Shown here: one piece after another, positions 47,714-58,110 of the stretch
Layout: each line of letters begins with the position of its first letter
How positions within the stretch are numbered: position 1 is the stretch's first letter
Source of the DNA: Pseudomonas muyukensis
GTDB taxonomy: Bacteria; Pseudomonadota; Gammaproteobacteria; Pseudomonadales; Pseudomonadaceae
DNA: 64,000 nt
Assembly (NCBI RefSeq): GCF_019139535.1
Contig: NZ_CP077073.1
Coordinates: 2,322,501-2,386,500 of the forward strand
Reading direction: 5' to 3'
Position numbers and translations under genes: made by a program
The notes under the pieces: model-generated
Told to the model about the DNA's origin: nothing
Database searches by the model: none
The model's input: the letters and a program-made list of their open reading frames with translations, nothing else

Positions 47714-48067
47714 TCAGAGCGTGGACACGAACGTGCCGGTACCGGCAAGGATGTTCTGCAGGGTTTCCTTCACTTCATCCAGGTCGGTCCCGGCACTGGT
47801 CAGGATGATTTCCAGCGACTCATCCCCCTTCAGCGCATCGCGATCCCCCGGCGCCACCTCGATCAACAGGCGCTCGGCGCTCAGGGTCACCTTCAGCCCG
47901 TCCAGGGTCGACGGCTCGTCGTCCAGGGTCAGGTCGACGGTGTCCTCGTCTGGGTAGCGGGTCAGCAGGAACATCTGCCCCTTGTCGCTGTGGCAGCACA
48001 GGGTCGCCATGTTGTCTTCCTCGTCGTCGCAAGGGGTGGCGAAGAGCAGGGCGGTTTTCAGTTGCAT
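47714..48067 (-). CDS. conserved hypothetical protein
   Basis: This 117-residue protein, unrecognised by function, is acidic (DDEPSTLDGLKVTLSAERLL). The N-terminus (MQLKTALLFATPCDDEEDNM) resembles neither a signal peptide nor a membrane helix. Alternating hydrophobic strands and a C-terminal helix (DLDEVKETLQNILAG) suggest a small folded domain. Codon use fits the neighbours and the frame ends just inside a REPIN boundary, so it is likely real. It is divergent from the small gene at 48245. Confidence 0.65.
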   Translation of the reverse strand: MQLKTALLFATPCDDEEDNMATLCCHSDKGQMFLLTRYPDEDTVDLTLDDEPSTLDGLKVTLSAERLLIEVAPGDRDALKGDESLEIILTSAGTDLDEVKETLQNILAGTGTFVSTL

Positions 48068-48244
48068 GGGGGTCGACCAGTGTCCGGGATGATGCGACGC
48101 ATGCTACCGCGCTGTCTGGCACGCGGCCAGCGGTGCGTCGATAGAGCGCCCTGATCGGCGCTTCGCTACTTTCGATTGGACGCCCCGCTGCGCGGGCCCT
48201 AGGGTGACGGCGTAGCGGCATGGGGCCGCGCATCGGGAGCGAAG

Positions 48245-48442
48245 GTGGCACACAGGAAGACGACAGCATCCAGCCAGTCGGACGAGGCCCCGTCGCATGG
48301 CGACGAGTTCACCGAGAGCCTGCGGGAACTGATGGGCTGGTACGGCAAGACCTATGTCGAGGTGATCGAGATCGCCGCCGCCGAACTGGCCCGGGGCCGC
48401 GCGCCGCTGCCCCAGGCGCCACCCAGCAAGCGCATTCACTGA
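48245..48442 (+). CDS. small hypothetical protein upstream of a diguanylate cyclase
   Basis: This 65-residue GTG-start frame has GGGAG five to six bases upstream. Its core is one amphipathic helical stretch (FTESLRELMGWYGKTYVEVI), followed by a Pro-rich basic tail (PLPQAPPSKRIH). It ends 23 bases before a GGDEF gene on the same strand and could be co-transcribed. I do not recognise the family, and another start is possible. Confidence 0.5.
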   Translation: MAHRKTTASSQSDEAPSHGDEFTESLRELMGWYGKTYVEVIEIAAAELARGRAPLPQAPPSKRIH

Positions 48443-48465
48443 CCGCCACGGCGCAAGGGGAAATC

Positions 48466-49233
48466 TTGGAAGTCCGTCAGCAACAGCTGGTTCGTCATCT
48501 GCGCCAGCGCTTCGTCGCCTTGGTGGCGCTCTCCTGCTGTGCCTGGTTGGGCATGGCCGGGATGCTGGTGTTCGTCTGGCTGCACCGGGCGCAGCTGGGC
48601 ATCGCTTCGTACGCCTGGTTTGTCGCCGGCGTGGTGCTGAGCCTGGCGTTGCTGCTGTGCCTGGTGATCATCGCGGTGCGCCTGAAAACCACCATGCAGG
48701 TGCGTTCCAGGCTGCTGTCGCGGTTGGAGCATGCCTCGGGCCACGACGAACTGACCGGGCTGCTCAATCGCCGCGGCTTTGACTGCGCCCTGGCCCAGCA
48801 GCTGGCGGGGCGGCGCGCGTTCACCCTGCTGTACCTCGACCTGGACGGCTTCAAGCAGGTCAACGACAGCCACGGCCATGACCTTGGCGACCAGGTGCTG
48901 CGGGCCGTGGCCCAGGGTTGGGAGCGCACGCTGCGGGCCGGGGATGTGCTGGCGCGGCTGGGCGGCGATGAGTTCGTGCTGATCACCCAAGCCAGTGGCG
49001 CGCAGGTCGATGCCTTGTGCGAGCGGCTGATCGCGGTGGCCGGGCTGGCCCTGGCCGAGGAACTGCCGGGGCTGCGCATTGGCGTCAGCATTGGCATCGC
49101 CGCCTGCCCGGGGCAGGGCTGTGAAGCCCGGCGCCTGCTGGCCAGCGCCGACAGCGCGATGCTCGCGGCCAAGGCCCAGGGCAAGTCGCGTTATCAGCGG
49201 GCGTTGTGCGAATCATCCCGTTCGGCCAACTGA
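48466..49233 (+). CDS. membrane-bound GGDEF diguanylate cyclase
   Basis: This 255-residue protein makes c-di-GMP from GTP. Two transmembrane helices (about 16-38 and 44-68) are followed by a GGDEF domain from about residue 90. The GGDEF motif sits in RLGGDEFVLI, with RAGD five residues earlier as the product-inhibition site, and the metal-binding LYLDLDGFKQVND and HDELTGLLNRRGF are intact. The start is TTG at 48466, with AAGGGG five bases upstream. The frame opens further upstream, but that part overlaps the small gene and looks non-coding. Confidence 0.87.
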   Translation: MEVRQQQLVRHLRQRFVALVALSCCAWLGMAGMLVFVWLHRAQLGIASYAWFVAGVVLSLALLLCLVIIAVRLKTTMQVRSRLLSRLEHASGHDELTGLLNRRGFDCALAQQLAGRRAFTLLYLDLDGFKQVNDSHGHDLGDQVLRAVAQGWERTLRAGDVLARLGGDEFVLITQASGAQVDALCERLIAVAGLALAEELPGLRIGVSIGIAACPGQGCEARRLLASADSAMLAAKAQGKSRYQRALCESSRSAN

Positions 49234-49499
49234 GGGGACACGTTCTGACCGAATATGTCGCAGGGCTGCAAGCCGTGGTGACCGCTCAGTCGTTAAGCTG
49301 CCCAGTCGATGGACACCCGTAAAGCCACCGCCACCCGGCTGTCGGCTTTGCAGATGCCCATCCCTGGAACAGATGGACGTGTCGCCACGTCCAACGCCTG
49401 GTTTACCGTCCGGCTGCTACGGGTTGGCTATCGTTGATCCGTACACGGCGGACATACGCGACGCTTCACCTATAACAAAGCCCAAGCGGAGTACCACAG

Positions 49500-52400
49500 A
49501 TGGCGTTCTTCACCGCAGCCAGCAAAGCCGACTTCCAGCATCAACTGCAAGCGGCCCTGGCGCAGCACATCAGCGAGCAGTCCCTGCCACAAGTGGCACT
49601 GTTCGCCGAGCAGTTCTTCGGCATCATCTCTCTGGACGAACTCACTCAGCGCAGGCTGTCGGACCTGGCCGGCTGCACGCTGTCCGCCTGGCGCATCATC
49701 GAGCGCTTCGACCCCCAGCACCCGCAAGTACGGGTCTACAACCCCGATTACGAACGCCACGGCTGGCAGTCGACCCACACCGTGGTCGAGGTGCTGCACC
49801 ACGACCTGCCGTTTTTGGTCGACTCGGTGCGCACCGAGCTCAACCGCCGCGGCTACAGCATCCACACCCTGCAGACCACCGTGCTCAGCGTGCGCCGCGG
49901 GGCCAAGGGCGAGCTGGTCGAACTGCTGCCCAAGGGCACCCAGGGCGAGGGCATTGGCCATGAATCGCTGATGTACCTGGAGATCGACCGCTGTGCCAAC
50001 GCCGCCGAGCTCAGCACCCTGGCCAAGGAATTGGAACAGGTGCTGGCCGAAGTGCGCGGCGTGGTCGCCGACTTCGAGCCGATGAAGGCCAAGATCCGCG
50101 AGCTGCTGGAGCTGGTCGAGGACAACGCCTTCGGCCCGGCGCAAAACGACAAGGCCGAGGTGAAGAGCTTCCTGGCGTGGCTGCTGGACAACCATTTCAC
50201 CTTCCTCGGCTACGAGGAATTCACCGTCGAGGCCGACGCCGGCGGTGGCCACCTGGTCTACGACGAAGACTCGTTCCTGGGCCTGGCCCGCCTGCTGCGC
50301 GCAGGCCTTGGCGCCGACGACCTGCGCATCGAGGACTACGCCGTCGCCTACCTGCGCGAGCCGCGCCTGCTGTCGTTCGCCAAGGCGTCGCAGCCGAGCC
50401 GCGTGCACCGCCCGGCCTACCCGGACTACGTGTCGATCCGCCAGATCGACCAGGACGGCAAGGTGGTCAAGGAATGCCGCTTCATGGGCCTGTACACCTC
50501 GTCGGTGTATGGCGAAAGCGTGCACACCATCCCCTACATCCGCGGCAAGGTCGCCGAGGTCGAGCGCCGCTCGCACTTCGACGCCAAGGCCCACCTGGGC
50601 AAGGAACTGGCCCAGGTGCTCGAGGTGCTGCCGCGCGACGACCTGTTCCAGACCCCGGTCGACGAGCTGTTCAACACCGCCATGTCGATCGTGCAGATCC
50701 AGGAGCGCAACAAGATCCGCGTGTTCCTGCGCAAGGACCCGTACGGCCGCTTCTGCTACTGCCTGGCCTACGTGCCGCGCGAGATCTACTCCACCGAAGT
50801 GCGGCAGAAGATCCAGCAGGTGCTGATGGAACGGCTGAAGGCCACCGATTGCGAGTTCTGGACCTTCTTCTCCGAATCGGTGTTGGCCCGGGTGCAGCTG
50901 ATTCTGCGGGTCGACCCGAAAAATCGCATCGACATCGACCCCCAGCAGCTGGAAAACGAAGTGATCCAGGCCTGTCGCTCGTGGCAGGACGACTTCTCGG
51001 CGCTGGTGGTGGAGAACTTCGGCGAAGCCCAGGGCACCAACATCCTCGCCGACTTCCCCAAGGGCTTCCCGGCCGGTTACCGCGAGCGTTTCGCCGCCCA
51101 TTCGGCGGTGGTCGACATGCAGCATGTGCTGGGCCTGTCCGAAGCCAAGCCGCTGGCCATGAGCTTCTACCAGCCGCTGACCCAGATCGGTGAGCGCCAG
51201 TTGCACTGCAAGCTGTACCACGCCGACACGCCGCTGGCGCTGTCGGATGTGCTGCCGATCCTGGAAAACCTTGGCCTGCGCGTGCTCGGCGAGTTCCCGT
51301 ATCGGCTGCGCCACGCCAGTGGCCGCGAGTTCTGGATCCACGACTTCGCCTTCACCTACAGCGAAGGCCTCAACCTGGATATCCAGCAGCTCAACGACAC
51401 CTTCCAGGACGCCTTCGTCCATATCGTCAAGGGTGACGCCGAGAACGATGCCTTCAACCGCCTGGTGCTGACCGCCGGTCTGCCATGGCGTGACGTGGCG
51501 CTGCTGCGCGCCTACGCCCGCTACCTCAAGCAGATTCGCCTGGGCTTCGACCTGGGCTACATCGCCAGCACCCTGAACAACCACACCGACATCGCCCGCG
51601 AGCTGACCCGGTTGTTCAAGACCCGCTTCTACCTGGCGCGCAAGCTCACCCAGGACGACCTCGACGACAAGCAACAGCGCCTGGAACAGGCGATTCTCAC
51701 CGCCCTGGACGAGGTCCAGGTGCTCAACGAGGACCGCATCCTGCGTCGCTACCTGGACCTGATCAAGGCCACCCTGCGCACCAACTTCTACCAGCCGGAT
51801 GCGAACGGCCAGAACAAGTCGTACTTCAGCTTCAAGTTCAACCCCAAGCTGATCCCCGAGCTGCCGAAGCCGGTACCGAAGTTCGAGATCTTCGTCTATT
51901 CGCCACGGGTCGAGGGCGTGCACCTGCGCTTCGGCAATGTTGCCCGTGGCGGCCTGCGCTGGTCGGACCGCGAAGAAGACTTCCGCACCGAGGTGCTGGG
52001 CCTGGTCAAGGCCCAGCAGGTGAAGAACTCGGTGATCGTGCCGGTCGGCGCCAAGGGCGGCTTCCTGCCGCGACGCCTGCCGTTGGGCGGCAGCCGCGAC
52101 GAGATCGCCGCCGAAGGCGTGGCGTGCTACCGCATCTTCATCAGCGGCCTGCTCGACATCACCGACAACCTCAAGGACGGCGGCGTGGTGCCCCCGGCCA
52201 ACGTGGTGCGTCACGATGACGACGACCCCTACCTGGTGGTGGCGGCAGACAAGGGCACCGCGACCTTCTCCGACATCGCCAACGGCATCGCCATCGACTA
52301 CGGCTTCTGGCTGGGCGACGCCTTCGCCTCCGGCGGCTCGGCCGGCTACGACCACAAGAAGATGGGCATCACCGCCCGTGGTGCCTGGGTCGGCGTGCAG

Positions 52401-54365
52401 CGCCACTTCCGCGAGCGCGGCATCAACGTGCAGGAAGACCCGATCACCGTGGTCGGGGTCGGCGACATGGCCGGCGACGTGTTCGGCAACGGCCTGCTGA
52501 TGTCCGACAAGCTGCAGCTGGTGGCCGCATTCAACCACCTGCACATCTTCGTCGACCCGAACCCGGACCCAGCCACCAGCTTCGTCGAGCGCAAGCGCCT
52601 GTTCGACCTGCCGCGTTCGGCCTGGAGCGACTACGACACCAGCATCATGTCCGAAGGCGGGGGGATCTTCCCGCGCAGTGCCAAGAGCATCGCCATCAGC
52701 CCGCAGATGAAAGAGCGCTTCGCCATCGAAGCCGACCGGCTGACCCCGACCGAGCTGCTGCACGCGTTGTTGCAGGCACCGGTGGACCTGCTGTGGAACG
52801 GCGGCATCGGCACCTACGTCAAGGCCAGCAGCGAAAGCCACGCCGATGTTGGCGACAAGGCCAACGACGCCTTGCGCGTCAACGGCAACGAACTGCGCTG
52901 CAAGGTGGTGGGCGAGGGCGGCAACCTCGGCATGACCCAGCTCGGCCGGGTCGAGTTCGGCCTGCATGGCGGCGCCACCAACACCGACTTCATCGACAAC
53001 GCCGGTGGCGTGGACTGCTCCGACCACGAGGTCAACATCAAGATCCTGCTCAACGAAGTGGTGCAGGGTGGCGACATGACCGAGAAGCAGCGCAACCAGC
53101 TGCTGGGCAGCATGACCGACGAAGTCGCAGGCCTGGTGCTGGGCAACAACTACAAGCAGACCCAGGCGTTGTCGCTGGCGGCGCGTCGCGCCCGCGAGCG
53201 GATCGCCGAATACAAGCGCCTGATGGCTGACCTCGAAGCCCGTGGCAAGCTGGACCGCGCCATCGAGTTCCTGCCCACCGAGGAGCAGTTGGCCGAGCGC
53301 CTGGCCGCCGGCCAGGGCCTGACCCGCGCCGAACTGTCGGTGCTGATCTCCTACAGCAAGATCGACCTCAAGGAGCAACTGCTCAAGTCGCTGGTGCCGG
53401 ACGACGACTACCTGACCCGCGACATGGAGACTGCCTTCCCGCCGTCGCTGGTCAGCAAGTTCGCCGACTCCATGCGCCGCCACCGCCTCAAGCGCGAGAT
53501 CGTCAGCACCCAGATCGCCAACGACCTGGTCAACAACATGGGCATCACCTTTGTCCAGCGCCTGAAGGAGTCGACCGGCATGAGCCCGGCCAACGTGGCG
53601 GGTGCCTACGTGATCGTGCGCGACATCTTCCACCTGCCGCACTGGTTCCGCCAGATCGAGGCCCTGGACTACCAGGTTCCGGCCGAGATCCAGCTGACCC
53701 TGATGGACGAGCTGATGCGCCTGGGCCGCCGTGCGACCCGCTGGTTCCTGCGCAGCCGGCGCAACGAGCAGGACGCTGGCCGTGACGTCGCCCACTTCGG
53801 GCCGAAGATCGCCCAGTTGGGCCTGAAGCTCGACGAGCTGCTCGAAGGCCCGACCCGCGAGCGTTGGATGGTCCGCTACCAGGGCTTCGTCGAGGCCGGT
53901 GTGCCGGAACTGCTGGCGCGTATGGTGGCCGGCACCACTCACCTGTACACCCTGCTGCCGATCATCGAAGCGTCCGACGTGACCGGGCATGATCCTGCAC
54001 AGGTGGCCAAGGCGTTCTTCGCCGTGGGCAGCTCGCTGGACCTGACCTGGTACCTGCAGGAAATCAGCAACCTGCCGGTGGAGAACAACTGGCAGGCCCT
54101 GGCTCGCGAGGCGTTCCGCGACGATATCGACCTGCAGCAGCGGGCGATCACCATCTCGGTATTGCAGATGGCCGATGCGCCGGACGACATGGACGCCCGC
54201 GTGGCCCTGTGGTGCGAGCAGCACCGGGTGATGGTCGAGCGCTGGCGCGCCATGCTCGACGACCTGCGCAACGCCACCGGCACCGACTATGCGATGTACG
54301 CGGTGGCCAACCGCGAGCTGGTCGACCTGGCGATGAGCGGGCAGGCGACGGTGGTGCCGTCCTGA
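49500..54365 (+). CDS. gdhB: NAD-specific glutamate dehydrogenase, large (180-kDa) type
   Basis: This enzyme catalyses oxidative deamination of glutamate to 2-oxoglutarate with NAD. At 1621 residues it is the giant Bac_GDH class. A long N-terminal regulatory region with ACT-like segments (HDLPFLVDSVRTELNRRGYS) is followed by the catalytic domain from about residue 720 (VRGGLRWSDREEDFRTEV-type, here VARGGLRWSDREEDFRTEV). The active-site lysine lies in VPVGAKGGF, and the Rossmann segment is VVGVGDMAGDVFGNG. GGAG precedes the ATG. The gene is monocistronic, with a terminator after it. A 1688-codon open frame on the other strand is an artefact. Confidence 0.96.
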   Translation: MAFFTAASKADFQHQLQAALAQHISEQSLPQVALFAEQFFGIISLDELTQRRLSDLAGCTLSAWRIIERFDPQHPQVRVYNPDYERHGWQSTHTVVEVLHHDLPFLVDSVRTELNRRGYSIHTLQTTVLSVRRGAKGELVELLPKGTQGEGIGHESLMYLEIDRCANAAELSTLAKELEQVLAEVRGVVADFEPMKAKIRELLELVEDNAFGPAQNDKAEVKSFLAWLLDNHFTFLGYEEFTVEADAGGGHLVYDEDSFLGLARLLRAGLGADDLRIEDYAVAYLREPRLLSFAKASQPSRVHRPAYPDYVSIRQIDQDGKVVKECRFMGLYTSSVYGESVHTIPYIRGKVAEVERRSHFDAKAHLGKELAQVLEVLPRDDLFQTPVDELFNTAMSIVQIQERNKIRVFLRKDPYGRFCYCLAYVPREIYSTEVRQKIQQVLMERLKATDCEFWTFFSESVLARVQLILRVDPKNRIDIDPQQLENEVIQACRSWQDDFSALVVENFGEAQGTNILADFPKGFPAGYRERFAAHSAVVDMQHVLGLSEAKPLAMSFYQPLTQIGERQLHCKLYHADTPLALSDVLPILENLGLRVLGEFPYRLRHASGREFWIHDFAFTYSEGLNLDIQQLNDTFQDAFVHIVKGDAENDAFNRLVLTAGLPWRDVALLRAYARYLKQIRLGFDLGYIASTLNNHTDIARELTRLFKTRFYLARKLTQDDLDDKQQRLEQAILTALDEVQVLNEDRILRRYLDLIKATLRTNFYQPDANGQNKSYFSFKFNPKLIPELPKPVPKFEIFVYSPRVEGVHLRFGNVARGGLRWSDREEDFRTEVLGLVKAQQVKNSVIVPVGAKGGFLPRRLPLGGSRDEIAAEGVACYRIFISGLLDITDNLKDGGVVPPANVVRHDDDDPYLVVAADKGTATFSDIANGIAIDYGFWLGDAFASGGSAGYDHKKMGITARGAWVGVQRHFRERGINVQEDPITVVGVGDMAGDVFGNGLLMSDKLQLVAAFNHLHIFVDPNPDPATSFVERKRLFDLPRSAWSDYDTSIMSEGGGIFPRSAKSIAISPQMKERFAIEADRLTPTELLHALLQAPVDLLWNGGIGTYVKASSESHADVGDKANDALRVNGNELRCKVVGEGGNLGMTQLGRVEFGLHGGATNTDFIDNAGGVDCSDHEVNIKILLNEVVQGGDMTEKQRNQLLGSMTDEVAGLVLGNNYKQTQALSLAARRARERIAEYKRLMADLEARGKLDRAIEFLPTEEQLAERLAAGQGLTRAELSVLISYSKIDLKEQLLKSLVPDDDYLTRDMETAFPPSLVSKFADSMRRHRLKREIVSTQIANDLVNNMGITFVQRLKESTGMSPANVAGAYVIVRDIFHLPHWFRQIEALDYQVPAEIQLTLMDELMRLGRRATRWFLRSRRNEQDAGRDVAHFGPKIAQLGLKLDELLEGPTRERWMVRYQGFVEAGVPELLARMVAGTTHLYTLLPIIEASDVTGHDPAQVAKAFFAVGSSLDLTWYLQEISNLPVENNWQALAREAFRDDIDLQQRAITISVLQMADAPDDMDARVALWCEQHRVMVERWRAMLDDLRNATGTDYAMYAVANRELVDLAMSGQATVVPS

Positions 54366-54381
54366 TCTTCGCGCTGAAATG

Positions 54382-54413
54382 AAAAAGCCCCGGCCGTAAT
54401 GCCGGGGCTTTTT
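54382..54413. terminator. bidirectional terminator between gdhB and ppsR
   Basis: AAAAAGCCCCGGC (54382-54394), CGTAAT loop and GCCGGGGCTTTTT (54401-54413) form a perfect 13-bp stem that works for both convergent genes. Confidence 0.93.
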
Positions 54414-54425
54414 CATATCCACTGC

Positions 54426-54558
54426 GCGGTCCCTGTAGGAGCGGCCTTGTGTCGCGAAAGGGCTGCACAGCAGCCCCGGCAATATCCGATTGATGCACAA
54501 ATCATGGGGGCGCTTCGCACCCCTTTCGCGACACAAGGCCGCTCCTACAGGGACCGCG
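54426..54558. repeat. REPIN, CTGTAGGAGCG family
   Basis: GCGGTCCCTGTAGGAGCGGC at 54426 and its inverted copy ending near 54558 flank two internal hairpins. The layout is the same as the REPIN in the 3.2-kb triplication, including the TTGATGCAC...AATC central string. Confidence 0.92.
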
Positions 54559-54581
54559 CAGGCCTTGAGGGTTATGCAGGT

Positions 54582-55400
54582 CTACTTGAACCGCCGCTCC
54601 ACGCCTTTTTCCACGAGGATCTTCGCCGAAATCTCTTCCACCGAAAAATGCGTGGAATTGATGTTGGGAATGTTCTCGCGGCGGAACAGGTTCTCCACCT
54701 CGCGCACTTCGAACTCGCATTGGGCGAAGCTCGAATAGCGGCTGTTGGGCTTGCGCTCGTGGCGAATGGCGGTCAAGCGGTCAGGGTCGATGGTCAGGCC
54801 GAACAGCTTGCTGTGGTGCTTCTTCAGCACCGCCGGCAGTTGCAGGCGCTCCATGTCGTCCTCGGTCAGCGGGTAGTTGGCCGCGCGGATGCCGAACTGC
54901 ATGGCCATGTACAGGCAGGTCGGGGTCTTGCCGCAGCGCGACACGCCCACCAGGATCAGGTCGGCCTTGTCGTAGTAGTGGGTGCGCGCGCCATCGTCGT
55001 TGTCCAGGGCGAAGTTGACCGCCTCGATGCGCTCCATGTAGTTGGAGTTGCCGCCGATGGAGTGGGATTTGCCCACGGAATACGACGAATGGGCGGTCAA
55101 TTCCTGCTCGAGCGGGGATAAAAACGTGGAAAAGATGTCGATCATGAAGCCATTGGACGTGGCCATGACCTCACGGATGTCCTGGTTGACGATGGTGTCG
55201 AAGATGATCGGGCGCACCCCGTCGCGCTCGGCCGCGGCATTGATCTGCTGGACCATGGCCCGAGCCTTGTCCAACGTGTCGATGTAGGGGCGCGTGAATT
55301 TATTGAACGGAATGCTCTCGAATTGTGCGAGCAGGCTCTGGCCCAGCGTTTCTGCAGTGATGCCGGTACCGTCGGAGATGAAGAACGCGGTTCGTTTCAT
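54582..55400 (-). CDS. ppsR: PEP synthase regulatory protein PpsR
   Basis: This bifunctional kinase/phosphotransferase inactivates PEP synthase by ADP-dependent threonine phosphorylation and reactivates it by phosphorolysis. The 272-residue DUF299 protein begins [20 protein letters not shown]. It has the P-loop [15 protein letters not shown]. The ATG at 55400 gives the usual length, and another ATG two codons upstream is less likely. It is divergent from its target ppsA across 178 bases. Confidence 0.94.
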   Translation of the reverse strand: MKRTAFFISDGTGITAETLGQSLLAQFESIPFNKFTRPYIDTLDKARAMVQQINAAAERDGVRPIIFDTIVNQDIREVMATSNGFMIDIFSTFLSPLEQELTAHSSYSVGKSHSIGGNSNYMERIEAVNFALDNDDGARTHYYDKADLILVGVSRCGKTPTCLYMAMQFGIRAANYPLTEDDMERLQLPAVLKKHHSKLFGLTIDPDRLTAIRHERKPNSRYSSFAQCEFEVREVENLFRRENIPNINSTHFSVEEISAKILVEKGVERRFK

Positions 55401-55446
55401 TTGCACCTGGGGGCCTTAAGCTGCCGAAGATTTCTGGATATGATAG

Positions 55447-55462
55447 GTTCGGTTTGCCGAAC
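55447..55462. promoter_or_regulatory. inverted repeat in the ppsR-ppsA intergenic region
   Basis: GTTCGG-TTTG-CCGAAC is a perfect 6+6 dyad midway between the two divergent starts. It may be an operator or a leader hairpin. No known factor is assigned. Confidence 0.35.
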
Positions 55463-55578
55463 GCGGTTGCTCGGCATTCTCACTTATTTTCCAGGTCCAG
55501 GCCACAAGCGTCCGGCCCAGTCATTCCGGCAGGCGGGCGCCCTTGAGCTTTTCCAATACAGTTAGTGGAGAGATCACC

Positions 55579-57954
55579 TTGGTAGAGTACGTAGTTTCCC
55601 TCGATAAGCTCGGCGTCCATGATGTAGAGCATGTGGGGGGCAAGAACGCATCCCTGGGCGAGATGATCAGCAATCTTGCCGGTGCCGGCGTCTCGGTGCC
55701 GGGCGGCTTTGCCACTACGGCTCAGGCGTACCGTGACTTCCTCGAACAGAGTGGCCTGAACGAGCGCATCCATGCCGCGCTCGACGCACTGGACGTCGAC
55801 GACGTCAACGCCCTGGCCAAGACCGGCGCACAGATCCGCCAGTGGGTGATGGAGGCCGAGTTCCCGGCTCGCCTCGATTCGCAAATCCGTACGGCCTTCG
55901 CCGAGATGTCCAAGGGCAACGACAACATGGCCGTTGCCGTGCGTTCGTCGGCCACCGCCGAAGACCTGCCGGACGCGTCCTTCGCCGGCCAGCAGGAGAC
56001 CTTCCTCAACATCCGCGGCGTCGATAACGTCATCCGCGCGGCCAAGGAAGTCTTCGCCTCCCTCTTCAACGACCGCGCCATCGCCTACCGCGTGCACCAG
56101 GGCTTCGACCACAAGCTGGTCGCCCTGTCCGCTGGCGTGCAGCGCATGGTCCGCTCCGAAACCGGCACCGCCGGGGTGATGTTCACCCTCGACACCGAGT
56201 CGGGCTTTCGCGACGTGGTGTTCATCACCGGCGCCTACGGCCTGGGCGAAACCGTGGTGCAGGGCGCGGTCAACCCGGACGAATTCTACGTCCACAAGCA
56301 GACCCTGCAGGCTGGGCGCCCGGCGATCCTGCGCCGCAACCTGGGCAGCAAGGCGATCAAGATGGTCTACGGCGACGAAGCCAAGGCCGGTCGCTCGGTC
56401 AAGACCGTCGAGGTCGACCGCGCCGAGCGCGCGCGCTTCTGCCTGAGCGACGACGAAGTCAACGAGCTGGCCAAGCAGGCGATGATCATCGAGCAGCACT
56501 ACCAGCGGCCGATGGACATCGAATGGGCCAAGGACGGTGACGATGGCAAGCTGTACATCGTCCAGGCCCGTCCCGAGACCGTGAAGAGCCGCGCCAGCGC
56601 CAATGTCATGGAGCGCTACCTGCTCAAGGAAAAAGGCACCGTGCTGGTCGAAGGCCGCGCCATTGGCCAGCGCATCGGCGCCGGCAAGGTGCGCGTGATC
56701 AACGATGTGTCCGAGATGGACAAGGTCCAGCCCGGCGACGTGCTGGTCTCGGACATGACCGACCCGGACTGGGAGCCGGTGATGAAGCGCGCCAGCGCCA
56801 TCGTCACCAACCGCGGCGGACGTACCTGCCACGCGGCGATCATCGCCCGTGAGCTGGGCATCCCGGCGGTGGTCGGTTGCGGCAATGCCACCCAGGTGCT
56901 CAAGGACGGCCAGGGCGTCACCGTGTCCTGCGCCGAAGGCGACACCGGCTTCATCTTCGAGGGCGAGCTGGGCTTCGACATCAAGCAGAACTCGGTCGAT
57001 GCCATGCCGGAGCTGCCGTTCAAGATCATGATGAACGTCGGCAACCCGGACCGCGCCTTCGACTTCGCCCAGCTGCCCAACGCCGGTGTCGGCCTTGCGC
57101 GCCTGGAATTCATCATCAACCGCATGATCGGCGTGCACCCCAAGGCGCTGCTGAACTACGCCGGGCTGCCGCCGGAGCTCAAGGACAGCGTCGACAAGCG
57201 CATTGCCGGCTACGATGACCCGGTCGGCTTCTACGTCGAGAAACTGGTCGAGGGCATCAGCACCCTGGCCGCGGCCTTCTACCCGAAAAAGGTCATCGTG
57301 CGCCTGTCGGACTTCAAGTCCAACGAGTACGCCAACCTGATCGGCGGCAAGCTCTACGAGCCGGAAGAAGAAAACCCGATGCTGGGCTTCCGCGGTGCTT
57401 CGCGCTACATCAGCGAGTCGTTCCGCGACTGCTTCGAGCTCGAGTGCCGTGCCCTCAAGCGCGTGCGCAACGAGATGGGCCTGACCAACGTCGAGATCAT
57501 GGTGCCGTTCGTGCGCACCCTGGGCGAGGCCAGCCAGGTCGTCGACCTGCTTGCCGAGAACGGCCTGGCCCGCGGCGACAACGGCCTACGCGTGATCATG
57601 ATGTGCGAGCTGCCGTCCAACGCGCTGCTGGCCGACGAGTTCCTCGAGTACTTCGACGGTTTCTCCATCGGCTCCAACGACCTGACCCAGCTGACCCTGG
57701 GCCTGGACCGCGACTCCGGCATCATCGCCCACCTGTTCGACGAGCGTAACCCGGCGGTCAAGAAGCTGCTGGCCAACGCCATCGCCGCGTGCAACAAGGC
57801 CGGCAAGTACATCGGCATCTGCGGCCAGGGCCCGTCGGACCACCCGGACCTGGCCAAGTGGCTGATGGAGCAGGGGATCGAGAGCGTGTCGCTGAACCCG
57901 GACTCGGTGCTCGAGACCTGGTTCTTCCTGGCCGAAGGCCAGGGCGCGGCCTGA
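55579..57954 (+). CDS. ppsA: phosphoenolpyruvate synthase PpsA
   Basis: This gluconeogenic enzyme converts pyruvate and ATP to phosphoenolpyruvate, AMP and phosphate. The start is TTG at 55579, with GGAG eight bases upstream, giving the normal 791 residues ([20 protein letters not shown]). The ATP-grasp domain covers about 1-330. The phosphohistidine domain contains the catalytic His in [20 protein letters not shown]. The PEP-binding barrel includes the Cys in GICGQGPSD. The regulator ppsR is divergent next to it. Confidence 0.96.
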   Translation: MVEYVVSLDKLGVHDVEHVGGKNASLGEMISNLAGAGVSVPGGFATTAQAYRDFLEQSGLNERIHAALDALDVDDVNALAKTGAQIRQWVMEAEFPARLDSQIRTAFAEMSKGNDNMAVAVRSSATAEDLPDASFAGQQETFLNIRGVDNVIRAAKEVFASLFNDRAIAYRVHQGFDHKLVALSAGVQRMVRSETGTAGVMFTLDTESGFRDVVFITGAYGLGETVVQGAVNPDEFYVHKQTLQAGRPAILRRNLGSKAIKMVYGDEAKAGRSVKTVEVDRAERARFCLSDDEVNELAKQAMIIEQHYQRPMDIEWAKDGDDGKLYIVQARPETVKSRASANVMERYLLKEKGTVLVEGRAIGQRIGAGKVRVINDVSEMDKVQPGDVLVSDMTDPDWEPVMKRASAIVTNRGGRTCHAAIIARELGIPAVVGCGNATQVLKDGQGVTVSCAEGDTGFIFEGELGFDIKQNSVDAMPELPFKIMMNVGNPDRAFDFAQLPNAGVGLARLEFIINRMIGVHPKALLNYAGLPPELKDSVDKRIAGYDDPVGFYVEKLVEGISTLAAAFYPKKVIVRLSDFKSNEYANLIGGKLYEPEEENPMLGFRGASRYISESFRDCFELECRALKRVRNEMGLTNVEIMVPFVRTLGEASQVVDLLAENGLARGDNGLRVIMMCELPSNALLADEFLEYFDGFSIGSNDLTQLTLGLDRDSGIIAHLFDERNPAVKKLLANAIAACNKAGKYIGICGQGPSDHPDLAKWLMEQGIESVSLNPDSVLETWFFLAEGQGAA

Positions 57955-57963
57955 TGTACTGAT

Positions 57964-57986
57964 CAGGGGCGCGTGCCGCGCCCCTG
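57964..57986 (+). terminator. hairpin after ppsA
   Basis: CAGGGGCGCG (57964-57973), TGC loop and CGCGCCCCTG (57977-57986) form a perfect 10-bp stem ten bases after the stop. There is no U-tract, so termination strength is uncertain. Confidence 0.5.
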
Positions 57987-57995
57987 TATCGAATC

Positions 57996-58082
57996 GTGGG
58001 AGCGGGCTTGCCCCGCGATGGCGTCAGCGCTGACACTAGTGTCACCTGGCCTGATGCCATCGCGGGGCAAGCCCGCTCCCAC
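57996..58082. repeat. Inverted REP pair between ppsA and an alpha/beta hydrolase gene
   Basis: GTGGGAGCGGGCTTGCCCCG and an exact inverted copy ending at 58082 extend into GCGATGGC/GCCATCGC. The centre carries GACACTAGTGTC, a perfect 12-base palindrome. Confidence 0.92.
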
Positions 58083-58110
58083 GTTTTTATCTCCTAGAAG
58101 TTCGTGACCC

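Noticed and set aside
49470..54536. A 1688-codon open frame on the minus strand covering all of gdhB
   Set aside because: High GC with strong third-position GC removes stops on the opposite strand. The sequence is low in complexity, has no domain, and mirrors the well-supported gdhB gene.
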